Assembly: GCA_949752745.1 (NCBI GenBank)
Contig: OX457026.1
Location: 75,084,742-75,148,741 of the forward strand
Source: Protula sp. h YS-2021
Lineage: Eukaryota; Annelida; Polychaeta; Sabellida; Serpulidae
Direction of reading: 5' to 3'
DNA: 64,000 bases
A program made the position numbers and the translations under genes. Shown here piece after piece: positions 36,991 through 50,382 of the stretch. The notes beneath the pieces were generated by a model. The model worked only from the letters and a program-made list of their open reading frames with translations. It did no database searches and was not told where the DNA came from. Each line of letters begins with the position of its first letter. The stretch's first letter is position 1.

Positions 36991-39900
36991 TGGGTGAAAT
37001 ATTCGACGAAGATTTCTTTTGATCATAAAATTAATTTCATCCACCACGGAAATCACAACCAAGCAAGGTAGCAACTGGTCTTTGAAACTGCTAATAAAGT
37101 AATTGCTATGCAATGTATTTTGCCACTGGTGATTTTTTCAGACGCTCCCAAAGGTCTCCTAAAACAGCACTGTTCTCGAAGGATCCATTCTTCAGACAGT
37201 TAAGCAGCATTACTTTGCGTTATACTATTTTCTTCTTCGCTGGAGGTGCAAACGAGACGAATTAACTGGCGGATGGGTTCTCTCATACAAGATATGACTT
37301 GGCTTGGACATTGTTTACAAAACTAGACCGCATTTACTACTGAGTAAAGAAGCATACACTTAGCACTGAAGTACAAAGGCATGAGGCAAAAAGAACGAAT
37401 TCAATCCCCCAAATGACACCGTCGTTCTTACATTTTAAAAACCCTAAACTACACTCAATGGGTATCGTTCTTTTTAAAAAAAAAATGATTTATAAAATGC
37501 GCACAAAAACGAAATCCCGAAAAGTAATAACGTCATAATTGCGTCATAATAAATAATAGACGGGCACTCTAAATAAATACTAAATACTGTGTTTCTTCAG
37601 TTCGCATTTTGCGCCTCACCACTGGCGAGTTTAGTGGCCATCTACTCCTTTCTCGGATTCGGGCTAAATGAGGGATGCACCTCCCCCTGCCCCCGCCCCC
37701 CTCCCTCCCCTCCCTTCCACCTTGTTACTTAAACCATGACCAGTTGCTGCTACTCAGAAGTCAGTCTTCAGTCTTAAAAGATATAAAAAGAATGAAAGAA
37801 AGAAGAAGTGTTTTTATTGTAATTTCAGAACATTTTGAAATATCAACACAATGCGTCAAGAAAACGTCACGAAAGATAGCATGCGTTCCTTGAATCTCTT
37901 TCTTTAATCACAACTTAAATGGAATGGCCAAGCTTGCGTGAGGTTTGATCCAACCGTTAGCGTCATTTTATCAACGCAGTCTTCCGCCACCCCTCCGCCC
38001 CTACCCCCTTCAAACATAAAAAGAATTCCGTACCAAACACGAAGCCTGTGAGAGAGCACTGGCGTGTGTCGCTATTTCTATGTTGTCTGAAAGAAATTGG
38101 TGTGCTGGAAAGCTTTTGGGGCTGTTCTTTAGCTTCCTCATTCACACCCCCTCCCCTCCCCCCCAACCCTAACAAGGTCTGTCTTTTCTGTCAGCAGCGC
38201 TTTCTCTTCCAACGGGATTTTGGGGGGCACTTAATGTTGCAGACAGCAAGGCACAGTAAACTGCAACCTGCATCCATGTAAAAATGACGATAAAGAGTTA
38301 CTTAATGATTTGATCTGAAACTATTCTTTATTGTCTGTGTGTGTGTGTGTGTTTTTTTTTAATTCTAAATGTTTGAACTGAACAAAAAAAGTTGGTTCAC
38401 GGGTCGTAACACTTATTCGCCAACAGGGTGATATATTACTCTTTGTGTCCTTCGTTGGCCAGAAACACTGCTGCAGCTGCAGCCGTATCAGTGACATTTT
38501 TTTCTAAATTTCATTTTCCTTAAGGATAACATTAATAACCAGATTAGTTTTCGTGTTGTGGTGGTGAAATAAACACCAGCCCTGGTATTCACAAAATTTA
38601 ACTGCGGTTAACTGTACTTCTGGAATCGAAAATCGGTTGATCTGGCTGTATGGGGCAAACAATTTTAGGTGCATGTTTTTTTGTTTTTTTTTTATGGTTT
38701 TTGTTTTTGTTAAAAACGTTAAATTATCAATTTACTTGCCTACGTTCTGGTTGCAAACGGAGCAGTTTACGGAATCAGTTAACTTTTGTGAATACAGCCA
38801 CAGGAAAAAAACATTGTAAAGTATACCGAATAAATCATTTTGCGAAAGAATTCTTCTTTTTTCAACTCATTTTTAAATCGAGGCAATAGGTTTGGTGGTT
38901 TTATTATCTTTTATTAAATAAAAGGGAAAGTTTTTCAGGGAAAACTCAAAGGGGTTGTCCGTTAAGTAGGTTCACACACGGAGTGCGGGAGAGGTTTAGC
39001 GTGACGTCACTAGTATTTGCGCAAGGTTTAGAGGGAGTGAAAAAATCAGAAACATTCTACGTAGTTTAAGTATTAACCCCGGTGTCTGTCAAGTTGCGAA
39101 TTCTTTTCCAACTGCTGTCACAGAAATTCGGACAATCCAATAACCAGGCTTAATATAACAAAAAATTCTTACAAGAACAAATCAACGACTGTGGCGAAAA
39201 CTATAGGTTTACAAGAAAAGGGACGGACAAAGTTTAAGGCAATTATGACAAAAACCAAGATACGTGAACTCGATTAAGCACTAACTCCCTTAGGAAAGGT
39301 TTTTTTGTTTAAGTCCATATTTATGACCTGCTTAACAAATTGCTTAAAATGGCACCTTGAAAGGATAACTTTAAAATGAAGAAACTCACGAAAAAAGCAG
39401 AATTTTTTCAGTTGTATGCAGATGTTTTTAGTCAAAGGCATTCCCCAGTCTTTTCATGCCGCGTTTTGCGACGTTGTTCAAAAGCAGAAACGTGACCAAT
39501 AAAACGCATCGAGAGAAAATTGGGGTTGGCTGCGGGAGCCGTGAACCCTCTCCTTTTACTTGCTAACATAATATATCTTCGGCACTTTCAATTCCGTAAT
39601 GTGAATAATGAACTTACTTGTTCTCAATAAGGTAAAGACTCTGGGACTGGGAGATGCAAACACCCTTTCCGGTGATGGAGCTCTCGGTGATTACCACACC
39701 AGCCAGACTTCCGCTGAACCAAGAATCTCTCCATTCCGATGGAAATCGGCAGGAATACCCTGTGTGTGCAGAAACCTCGTTATTGGTACTGTATTAAAGC
39801 GTCGATGGTTAAAACACCTTTGATTTCGTATTTACAAAATAAAGCCTTTGGGTGGAAAGTTCTCACCAAGCTCACCTGGATTTCAAAATATATTCCGTGC

Positions 39901-40337
39901 AGCTGTGCAATTTTTCGGTGAGCTTTTTTTTTTTTGTTCCATTAAGAAAAATGGCGTTGTCCGCGGGTTAAAAGGAAGAGGTTGTCCTTCTCACAGCACT
40001 ATAAATCGTTTTGGTACAGAACACAAAGACAATTATAAATGTAAATGTTAAGTAATTGTGTATGGTTTTTATTCCGCTTTCTTCTTGTTCCCCCGGAATA
40101 AATTTAGTTGCCGCCTAATGAAAGGGAACCTATGCCATTTACTTCATTCGGGAGGCTGGTGCTCTTGATTTCGTTGTCAACCAATTGCTGTGTGAAATTC
40201 AAGAAATCTCTGTAAATTGAGTTTCATGTGTGATTGCAATTAACCCAGAAAGGAAGCCACACCCCCCCCCCCACCGCCCCACCCCCCACCATTTGATTTC
40301 GTAAAGAGCTGTATAGGCAGAGGCAACAATGTTTTGT

Positions 40338-40386
<49 letters not shown>

Positions 40387-41491
40387 GTGTTTGGTTTTTA
40401 TGAAAAATGTAAACGAAACATTGTAGTTCTGGCCGTAGTGGTGACCATTGCCGCTGCAGGTGCTTGACTTGGTGCACTACTGTTCCGGTAGCTTTAATAA
40501 CAAGTAGAAGGTGATATAGTCCTTGCCTAACACTCATTTTGGCTCGTGGTACTTATTTATCAGTATATTATGAAGTTCATCGCCTCATGTAACCTTTAGG
40601 AAGGCTTATTTGTGACGAAAATAACACCCAATATTTTGTTCATAAATGTATCACTGAAAAGCGAAATTATCGAATATTGGGCGACGGTTCCAATAGAAAC
40701 AGATGAGGTATGATAAGGCCTTACAATTTGGGATTGATTAGCATCGTATCAGCTTCTTAATGGCCTGGAAAGGTGACCGCCTAGACAGCTTGTCATTGAA
40801 TTATCTTGCAGCATGCGTCAAAACAAAGAAAAAACTAGAGCGACAAGTGCACCTGTTTCTTTTCAGTATAGTGTGAGTAAAACAAGTCAAACCTATTGAC
40901 ACGGAAATGAAAAAGACGCTTCTGTTCGCACAACTTTTCCTTCAGCTTATATTAACAGTTTTCACAAAACATAAAAATATGGAGAATCAGCTATTTGCCC
41001 TTGAAAAAACAAGCATTGTGTTTGAGTATTTCGCATTGCACGCTTTTGTTTCAAGTTTTAAGTCCTCTTATACACAGTCAGTCAGCTAATACAGTTATGG
41101 TGACAGGCGTATTATTGTTAACCTGAAGAATAACTGTAAATGCTCCAGCTTTTATGGAGCATGAAAAACACAAGACACGTGATGTGGCTGGGATGCTAAA
41201 GCAGGGAGAGGAGGGGGGGGGGGGGGGCAACTCAAAAGTTTGGCAAATTTATGACTTGTACTAACGTTTGACACTTTTATCGCGGCCAATGGGAAGGACT
41301 GTGTTCTCTTTGCAGTCACTTTAACAGAGAGTCTTTTGAATGATCCGTTCTACCATAAATTTCTCCATTGCCCAGTAAAACGCGGTACTTGGAGAATCGG
41401 CACAGTAGAGACAACACAAACTCCCGTTCCCGTCCGCTTTTAGAAATGGAAACATCCAGATTTATTAATGTGTCCAACATATACCTCCCCC

Positions 41492-41545
<54 letters not shown>

Positions 41546-42584
41546 TGTTATTTATATTGTTATTATTATATACTAATGTAATAATAATAATACTAATTAT
41601 TATTATTATGAAATAAACAAATAAAGAAAGAAATAAAGTGGTTTTAAAATTTGTTTCGCAAGGTTTACACGCCATCACGTACATCAAAAATACACCCAAA
41701 CTTTGCATCCGATGTAAGAGAACATAAAATAAAAATAAAAGAACATTTCATTGAGTTTAATATTTTTCGATAGAATACTAAAATTCTAAATGCCGAGCAT
41801 TTTGCTCTTCTACGTCACTTAATTTTCATTAGATTATATATTGGTCACAGGTAGAACAGAAAACTGATCTCATTAGATTTCTTCGCAGTTCTTCGCAATT
41901 TTCAGTTTTTAGCCTTTTTAATCTGTGTTCACATCTACAGATTGAATACATGCTGAATATTTCGCCGAAAGATAATTCCACAACTAATTATTGTCTGAAG
42001 TTTCGCCGTCCTAAACACTAAAGATTCGCACAAACAGATTCGCTGACTGGAGCAAGTTTTTAAATTTGTGACATTCATAATCGCCGACTATATTAAATTC
42101 TGTACCGCTGTGATACCAGCGTGTTTTTCGCGGTAAGGGAATAAAAAGGAAATTACAAGACAGACAAAAAATATGTTCCAAACTATGACAAGATTTAAAA
42201 ATGCAATGGTTAACGTAATAAAAAAACACAAGCAAAACAAAAAATCAAAGCAAGTGAAAAACTGGAAGGAAAACTTCTTAAACGACAAAAGGGTTGAAAA
42301 AAAAAACAGTGAACAATCACGCTCAAATTTAGTTATGCAGTTCAAAGCCAAATCAATTCGTGCATGCTAAAAACGAGTAATTGAATCTTAGAGAAATTCG
42401 AGACCAGCCATGAACACTTCAAGAGGGCATGTCCTGACCATTTGTTTTGCTTTTTTTTGTATTTTACTTGCATAGAAGCTCAGTCAAGTGAAAATCAAAG
42501 GACTCAGACACGGCACTTAGGAACCAAAACCAAGCCTTGCTTTGCGAGGGTTTGCTTTAACGTAAAACGTTTGCTTTAAAGAAA
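36991..42584. other. non-coding with simple repeats
   Basis: No gene recognised. Contains pyrimidine-rich CCCCTCCC stretches near 37680-37720 and 37985-38165, (GT)n at about 38333-38351 and 40340-40390, a C-run at 40260-40274, G-runs near 41213-41228 and (TAA)n at about 41491-41545. Confidence 0.55.
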
Positions 42585-42905
42585 AAAATGCTATGTATTT
42601 CCCAGATGATCTTATTTCCTAGGTGGTCGAAATACGATGTAGTATATTTTTCTAAGTGGTCGTATGTACGATGTAATGTTATTCTCCAGATGGTCTTATT
42701 CACGATGTGGTGTTATTGCCTAGGTAATCGTATTTACGATCTGGTCTTATTTTCTATGAGGTCTTATTTATGATGTGGTCTAATTTCCTAGGTGGTCTTA
42801 TTAACGGCGTGTTCTTATTTCCCAAGTGGTCTTATTTACGATGTGGTATGATTTCCTAGGTGGTCTTATTTACGGCATGGTTTTGTTTCCGATGTGGTCT
42901 TACCA
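42585..42905. repeat. 17/34-bp minisatellite, about 9 dimers
   Basis: Two 17-base half-units, CTTATTTCCTAGGTGGT and CTTATTTACGATGTGGT, alternate to make a 34-base dimer with considerable drift. The sequence is unrelated to the 34-bp array at 7.5 kb. Non-coding. Confidence 0.8.
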
Positions 42906-42949
42906 ATGCGGAGTCGTACTGTTGAAGTTGTGGTAAGTTTAGGGAATCC

Positions 42950-43320
42950 GTTATTTATAATTATTTTTACATTGGAAGATATGTCAGAACAATTAGAGGT
43001 ATCCCTAATTCATTTCCTGAATTCTCTAATTCAAATCAATATCTTTGTGAAATATATACATCTCTACTTTAGATTCAGTTTTTTGATATCTTTAATTTAA
43101 TTGGAGATATCTTTAATAATTTAGAAATATCTCGAATCATTGTTCAAAATTTATAACACACACCCACACATAATCACATAGTAATTCAATTAACCCGGTT
43201 TCATGACGCCTGTGATTAATTAAAGATCTAAAGATTAAAGAAATATATGCTTTTATGCTTTTAAATACAAACGTATTTAACTGTTTACAGATATCTTTGA
43301 ATGTCAACAGCTTTTCAACA
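42950..43320. repeat. degenerate GATATC/TAATTC word array
   Basis: Phrases such as GATATCTTTAATT, GAGATATCTTTAAT, AATATCTCGAAT and CTAATTCATTTC recur with drift. The vocabulary matches the arrays near 60.2 and 61.6 kb. Confidence 0.45.
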
Positions 43321-46300
43321 AAGAAAAAAAAGAGAGATTTCAAAAATATTAAAAAGAAACGAGGGTCGAAGATATGAGTTCTGCTTGACAGACGAGTGGG
43401 CACCTTGGGGCTGTGGAGATGAGGCATTCAAATAAATGCAAACTGTGTATTCATTACGTTGGTGATTTGGAGTCTCGCGATGTTAAAATAACCACCAACC
43501 TTAATCAAATCCATACCTGTTTCCTTTTAAAGAATTTAGTTTGCTTCCATATATTAATGTGAACAAGAGAACAAAACGCATGCATTTCTATTTAATTCAA
43601 AGTTGATTTTCTTAAAGTCATTTTTGCAACCTTCTGCTATGGGAAAAGAAATTTTGTGAGTAAACATCAGGGCAGTAATGCGAGGTATGAAATCTATGGA
43701 ATTTTCACGCTATACAGCTCAGAAGAGGCAATTTGTTGCTACCACGTCCATTATGACTTGACCTTACACTCCCAATTTCTTTGTTCCCTACTGATTTCTG
43801 TTCATTGTGATGTCATTGCGCTGCCCATTTACAGTTTATCAAACACAAAGAATACTCAAATAAAAGGCTGAACTGTTTTTGGTTTTGCTTAACTTCATCG
43901 TTCAAGGAGGTTTGCCAGTTTAAAGCCCCCGCCGTTATTAGAGCTAAAGGACGCAAACATTGTTCCCCTTTATATTTACCCATTTGGCAATAATGTTTTT
44001 TTTCCCATATGGTAAAGCCACATGGACAACATGTGCCAGTTTCATTGGGAAAACATTAAGCTGTACGAAGTCGTACAGTGATTTTCATTCTTAATAAGTT
44101 TTCAGCGTTACGGTGGCACTTTTTAAACATTTTTGGGGGCAATTTTTTGGCAAATGAAAAAAAAAACCCTTGTGTGATTAAATGTATGTCGAAAATAAAC
44201 AACTAAAGGTGACAATCACTGGCCAAGTGGTATATCTGAAAAGTTTCCGTGTTGTCTAGCAAAATCTCAACAACAGAAATAGTTTCAGACTCTAGGACCA
44301 AGTAATGCTACAAATATTAAAAAAAACACACACAGGCTGGGAAAGAAAACGACTTGATCAAAACTGTACGACTTGATCAAAACTGCAGACATGGTAAAAA
44401 TAGTATCTCATTGCAGTAGCTTTCTTGTTTTCCAGTGTCGTGGTCATGGAAAACAATTTTAGAAGCTAGTTTTACTTCAGGAGTGAGGTAATACGGTAAA
44501 ACTAAAATATACTTTGTTCATTAAAACATAAACTTTATCTGAATGCACAACTGCATGCTTCTTTATTATAATGGAAATATTATGAAAACCCCTTTCAGGC
44601 TTATTGCTATTTACTGACAACGAACCATGGCGTTTCAATAGATTAATTACACTTGATTAAGTACAGATTGAAACTGGAACACTCGATATCTTATTCTGAG
44701 ACAGAGACAACATCCTGAAAAGAAATAATACTCTGCGCCATTTGTTGAATTTCCCTAATTAACTAATATTTTTTGTGTGTATTAATATTCAAGTGGCTTT
44801 GGTTACGCTGGGTTGATTTTCCCCCATAACTGAGTTAACAATCCAATGAAATTATAGGAAATACGACGTTTCTTGAGAATCAAAGGGAAAAACTAATGAT
44901 TTAAGAGCTAAATGGTCACATTCATTAGTGCGCTCAGATCAGCTACAAATTCTTGGCTGTTTCGAAGAGTTTTTTTTTAGTAACCATGTGCTCATTTAGG
45001 CAAAATCCAATTACATCAATAGATTTGTAAAGATCTGCAGTTTTAGTGTTTTTGTTAATTCTTAATGAGTGTAGGAACTCATCCCCGGGCCTACTGTAAT
45101 CTAAGCCAACAAAAAAACGTTACTTTTTTCATCTTGCAGCTTGTTATTTTGACTATGATTCCTTTTACTTCTTAAAAAGTCTGTATTTTTATAGAAAGTG
45201 ATGTTGTTTCTTTCTTTCCGTTTTTAACCCACATTGATTTTAAATTATTCGACACTACATTTTTCTTGTTACCATGTGTTACTGATGTTTTATGATGTAA
45301 CATTTTCTTGGCGTCGAACCTTACTTCTGCTGACGAAGTGGCAGTGGTGGGGTATGATCTAAAGTAAAACCAAGATACATCAACACATTATTCAATTCAA
45401 AACCACTCAACTTGAAACAATAACTGAGCCTGTAAGTATAACGTGCGAAAAAGATCCGGTCATGTTTGCATATTTTGACTGAAACTCCTAAAGAAGGCGT
45501 TTATTGTTTTTAAAGAATCTGTAGACAAAACTACAGCATTCTCTTGTCTTATAACGCTCTCATTTAATCTTTTATTACATAGTTTTTCTATTTAAACGGT
45601 ACAACAAGGAATCCTATTTCAGGTGGGGAACAAGAAAATAAACATGGCTTCAATCTTTATCCCAACTATTCGTCAACCATCTGACATAAAAAATACATAT
45701 TTAAATAAAATACCAATAACTTTCAAGCAAGTTTTCCATCGCTAGCTGTGAATATTTTAACCTTTCCCGAAAATCAAGTTCGCTCCTTTTTCCTTAAATA
45801 CCACCGATATATGATTTCCATTGTCTACTTAGTTATCAGCATTATTTTCGTGACTAACTTATCATGGTTTTAATAAAAAAAACTGGTCAGTTTATATACG
45901 TAACGCGAGGAATTACGCCGTACGGGACATGACAAAGTGGTTTCCTTCTTAGGAAAATTCGTTAAATTTCGGTATCTAAACCCATTAAATGACACAACGT
46001 ATGGAGAATACATAGCTGTTTTATTTTTAGTTAAGAAAGCTTGATGGCATGTACTCAGGAGAGGAGGGATAGGGAAACGACTGTTAAATAAAGCAACTAT
46101 GCGTTTATTTGCAGTCTGTACAAATTAGGAGATCATTGCGAGTGTTCTAATTGCGGTGTCACTTCCAAATGCCTTGGGGTAGTTACGGACAAAAGGTTCA
46201 AAATAACTAAGTTTGCTTACTAAAGGAACCAATGGCATTTCAAAACATATTACTGGAAAGTGTCCCTAATTCGGGTATGTCCATAATAGCGCTGTGCCCA

Positions 46301-48857
46301 CAACTGGTGTTTTACTGTAGCTCATTTAGTCTGCTAACATTGTGCTAACAACACTGTTAACATACTAACCCTCAAATGGCTGGTAGTTTTAACACTGAGC
46401 AGCAATAAATGTCACGCAATGTTCACGATAGAGATTATAACGGGGTTTTTTTTTTTGATAGGGCATGAAATAAATGCGAACTGACACTCCTGCCTTGTGT
46501 TGCTTCTTTGTTGAAAAAAAAATCGCTCGATATAAAGCAAATTGACCTTTTCATTGCATTGTTAGAAACCCTGTAAATACTCACCTCCGACAGCTTTACG
46601 CCGCATTTTATGTCGCACTATCAAGAGAGGTAATTGTTGTACATTAAACGGCTTCGAGAATGTACTTTAAAGAATTGAAAATTTCCATAAGGGCCTGGAT
46701 CGGCAGATGGACAGGATTTGCAGATGGGCTTCAACATTTACACTGTATTTACGCGAGTTCTTAAAACATACCATTTGGACGAATTTCCCTCCTTCAGTTC
46801 TTTTGGAAACAGGCACAAGGCTGTAAAGAGGGCTGTAAAAAAACTCCTAGCCCTATAAATAAACCCGAGCTGATGGTTTATATTTGGCCATCAACAGCAG
46901 CGGCTGCGTTGTTTTACCATAAAATTACAATTTGGCATTTCAGAAGATGAACAGCGGCATAGTGACAACGGGTTATGGTAATTTTGATGAGAAAATGCCA
47001 CCAGATCAAAGAATAACTAATACCCAGAAAGCAATCTGTCATTGCTGCAAAATGACACTAGTTGCCAGATAGGGACGAACAAGCCAGAGTCTAGAGTCGA
47101 AGAAAGTAAAAGATAGATAAAAACGTCCTGGCACGCCATTTCAACAAAGATTAGGCACATTGTGCAGTACATTGCGCTTAAGAAAAAGCAAAACCGATGT
47201 TAAAGATGAACTATTTTTTCTCAACTTTAAACCATTCAACTATTGAAAACTTCAATAGGTCCTCTTAAACTGGTGCTGGTGGTTAATTATTCATTTCTAT
47301 TGGTGATCTGGTGCAATGTGACACGCTTAATGCTATTTTACACTAACAACACTCCATTTTAACTTTCATTAAGATACAGTTAATACATTGAATCCCACCA
47401 ACTTGCTTAAGTGACCATGGCCTATGTTTCCAGGCTTTTTAGATCAAATTAAAAACCATTAGCTGATTTGTGCTCGCCTTAAATCTCGTTAGAAGCGATG
47501 GTAATCATGGCTGTGCCAGCGGGCAATCTACATATATACGCTTTGCAAAAAAAAAACTGGGCTTTTCAAGTACTTCATATAGATGTGAATTATGCTACTA
47601 ATGAAACCTAAAAGTACAAGGTCATTTCCAAGTGCTTAATAAATAGTTAAATATGCAATTTTAGTTATTTATTTATATTTTAGTTATATATATGAAACAT
47701 TTCATACCTAATTTGTAGCAAAAGAAGTGTAGAATTAAGAATAATCTAGTCATGGCGTCTTCATAGAGAAGTTGTAGTACCTCCAGTATTACGGTATGTT
47801 ATCCTTGCTGAATGCTATAAAGTATCCATGTCGCGCATAGAGTGCAGGCACACAGTGGAGTTTTGTTACGATGTCCTCTAGTCTTCCATCACTTAAGTTT
47901 TATCCGAACAAGACATATGTGAAAAAAAGCCTTTGCTCATTTATGGTTTAGGACTTAGAGTATTTGGGGTAAAAATGCGAAGAAAACACTATGTCCGTGA
48001 TGACTAGGAGTTATTGTCAGTAATAAAGTAGACAGCCGTAGTCGCGACACGCCTGGCAATTTGCCTCAACTAGCAATGTTACAGCAGAGGGGGCTCTTGC
48101 GTTTATATAACAGACATCGATCACGTCGCTTGATTTCTATTCATTGGAATGCCCATGCGCTGCTGCCATCCAGTTTCTCAAAACTCAAATTAACTGTGAA
48201 TATTTCTACATTTCTGCAATAGTCAAGCATATTTTTTTTTCAAATCCAAGTTTTACTGTTTGCTCTGCTGTCTTAAGATTCAGCTGAACTGTCACACGGT
48301 TACAAAGCAGTTATTTTATCAGTTGGAACCACTTTGTTCGTTATTTCGGAAGAAAACTGCAAAACGGCACACTAAGAGGGGCTACACGTTTAGTGTGAAT
48401 AGTCTTAATGTTTATTCCACTACAAGCAAAACATAATATTTCGCAACCAATCGGTTGTGTCAAAAAGCTAGTTAAGTGATAAATATCTGGTTTATATGCC
48501 GTAATGCTGCATGTACTCACGCAGCGTTGCCTACCAAAAAATCTTTATGTGGAGAACTCCCTGAGTGGGAGAAATTATTGCACTCCCTTCTAATTTTCCA
48601 CAGGTTTTTATCTGATAAGAACCAGGACAATTCGAACACGTTCCTATTCTGGATACTGGACCTAATTTTCAACCCCTCTTGTAAGTTTTACTGTATGAAT
48701 CACCCATCTAATTTGACAAGGAAATAATAGTGCTGTTTGTGTCTCTGCCAGATAATGCCAAAAGGAATGTGTCGCAACACACATGACCCCTTTGGTGTTG
48801 CGAACTCATAAATCCCGAAACGCCTGTCATACCTCAAATGGGTCTTTCATCCAACTC
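43321..48857. other. AT-rich non-coding sequence
   Basis: Nothing supported. This is the longest stretch without notable open frames; no tandem array, inverted repeat or domain was recognised. Confidence 0.5.
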
Positions 48858-48886
48858 GGGTGCGACGTCTATCCGACGTCGCACCC
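48858..48886. other. perfect 12-bp-stem hairpin
   Basis: GGGTGCGACGTC, loop TATCC, GACGTCGCACCC. The stem is GC-rich in an AT-rich setting and contains GACGTC on both sides. No gene is adjacent; it may be a remnant of a small inverted-repeat element or a structured site. Confidence 0.8.
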
Positions 48887-50287
48887 GTCTATCTGTTTGC
48901 AATTTGGGTTGATAGCAATTAACCAGATTTCAAAGGCTGCATGATAACATCATGAAAAATTAAGGGTAGGCTCTTACATAATGGAAAAACTGTGGGACAT
49001 TACAGTGTTGGAAACAATGACCATCATAAACTAATTTGAGTAATTCGGATACCTTGCTAATGCAGACAATTATTTTAGTCAAAACACTGTCCGGATTAAC
49101 CAAGTTTTACTCTACATATGTGCTATTTTGTTTTCGCCCACAAGCAGTAAGTTTTCCAAACTGTTTCATTCAAGGCCTAGATAACACCTTGTAAAGACAT
49201 CTGACATTTTTCAAATGAGTGCTACAATATCCATTAAACATTTATTAGTAAATGCCAAATTTGCTTGAGTGTAATTTTTACTGGGTCTAAAGGAAATACA
49301 TCTTGAAACCCAATATAACCCTGAGCGATGTTTATGCTGTTCTAAGCAATGTTTACAGTAATTTTTATCACAGTCAACATTTAGATTTGGAAATATAACC
49401 AGAGTGGTAATTAAAAGGCATGTTGCCGCAAACCTTTGGCTCAGCACAACTGTTGTGTGTTTACGTTTATTTATTCCAGTTCTGAATCATAAGGAAATGT
49501 AGAAAACTGTAACAAGGGTTTGTAACCTGACACGCCATCCATTTCTAATCCCAATCGTTTATGACACACATTGTTTCGCTTTCCGTTTAAACAATAAACC
49601 ATGCTTAAATAACCACTCATTGACACAAACACAACGAGTGGTGTACCAGCACTTTCCGAACTGGTTTTGGTACAAATATGTACACAACTAAAAGTTGCTC
49701 CCACTTGCTCATTGTATTTGTCATGTCATTGCTTAAAGTAAATGAACAGCGTGCTGACATCAAGCACCTAAATATTGACAATGGCAAAACGTGCAATGAA
49801 GGGAGGCATTTTTATTATTACTTCACAATTTGAATCTATTACATGGCGTGACAACTAAATAGCATGTCCCGGCAGCTCAAGTAAAGCACATTCCTTTTTC
49901 TATTCTTCAAAGAAACAAACAGGTTAAATGTTAAAATGCAGATATGTTTTTACAAAATTTGAAAAAATAGGAGAAATAGATATCGTTGCGCGGTATTTAA
50001 CTCTTATTAAAATTACAACATGATTCTAAATGCCTACTACATGATAAAATAAATTATAGGCATTATAGACATTATAATGTCTATTATCCAAACATCATAT
50101 TGCAGTTAATTGCTCGATGCAGGTGGCGATGAGCGAGATTTGTCAAGAAGGGTCAAGACATGACTAATTTTTTAAAAAAAAACAACAATTAAGTACCATT
50201 TTAATTGCATCGTTTTGTTCAGAATTTTAAGCTATACTGTTTACCGATTAAAAATGATTTGCTATGAGAAACCACGCCTTATATTTA
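48887..50287. other. AT-rich non-coding sequence
   Basis: No gene recognised. A minus-strand frame at 49211-49447 begins at GTG and only loosely resembles a signal peptide followed by Cys residues; it is not supported. Confidence 0.45.
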
Positions 50288-50382
50288 TTATATAGGCAAA
50301 ATTCGGGCATTGTTGTCGCTATATAGGCAAAAATCACTCCTTATTGTTGCTATATAGGCAAAAATCATTGCCGTACATTTAT
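50288..50382. repeat. 31-bp tandem repeat, 3 copies
   Basis: Units start YTATATAGGCAAAAWTC and end ATTGTTG. Three in direct order, the last truncated. Non-coding. Confidence 0.85.

Noticed and set aside
49211..49447. Minus-strand frame resembling a signal peptide plus Cys-rich peptide
   Set aside because: Begins at GTG, no ATG in the hydrophobic start, low complexity and no family pattern.
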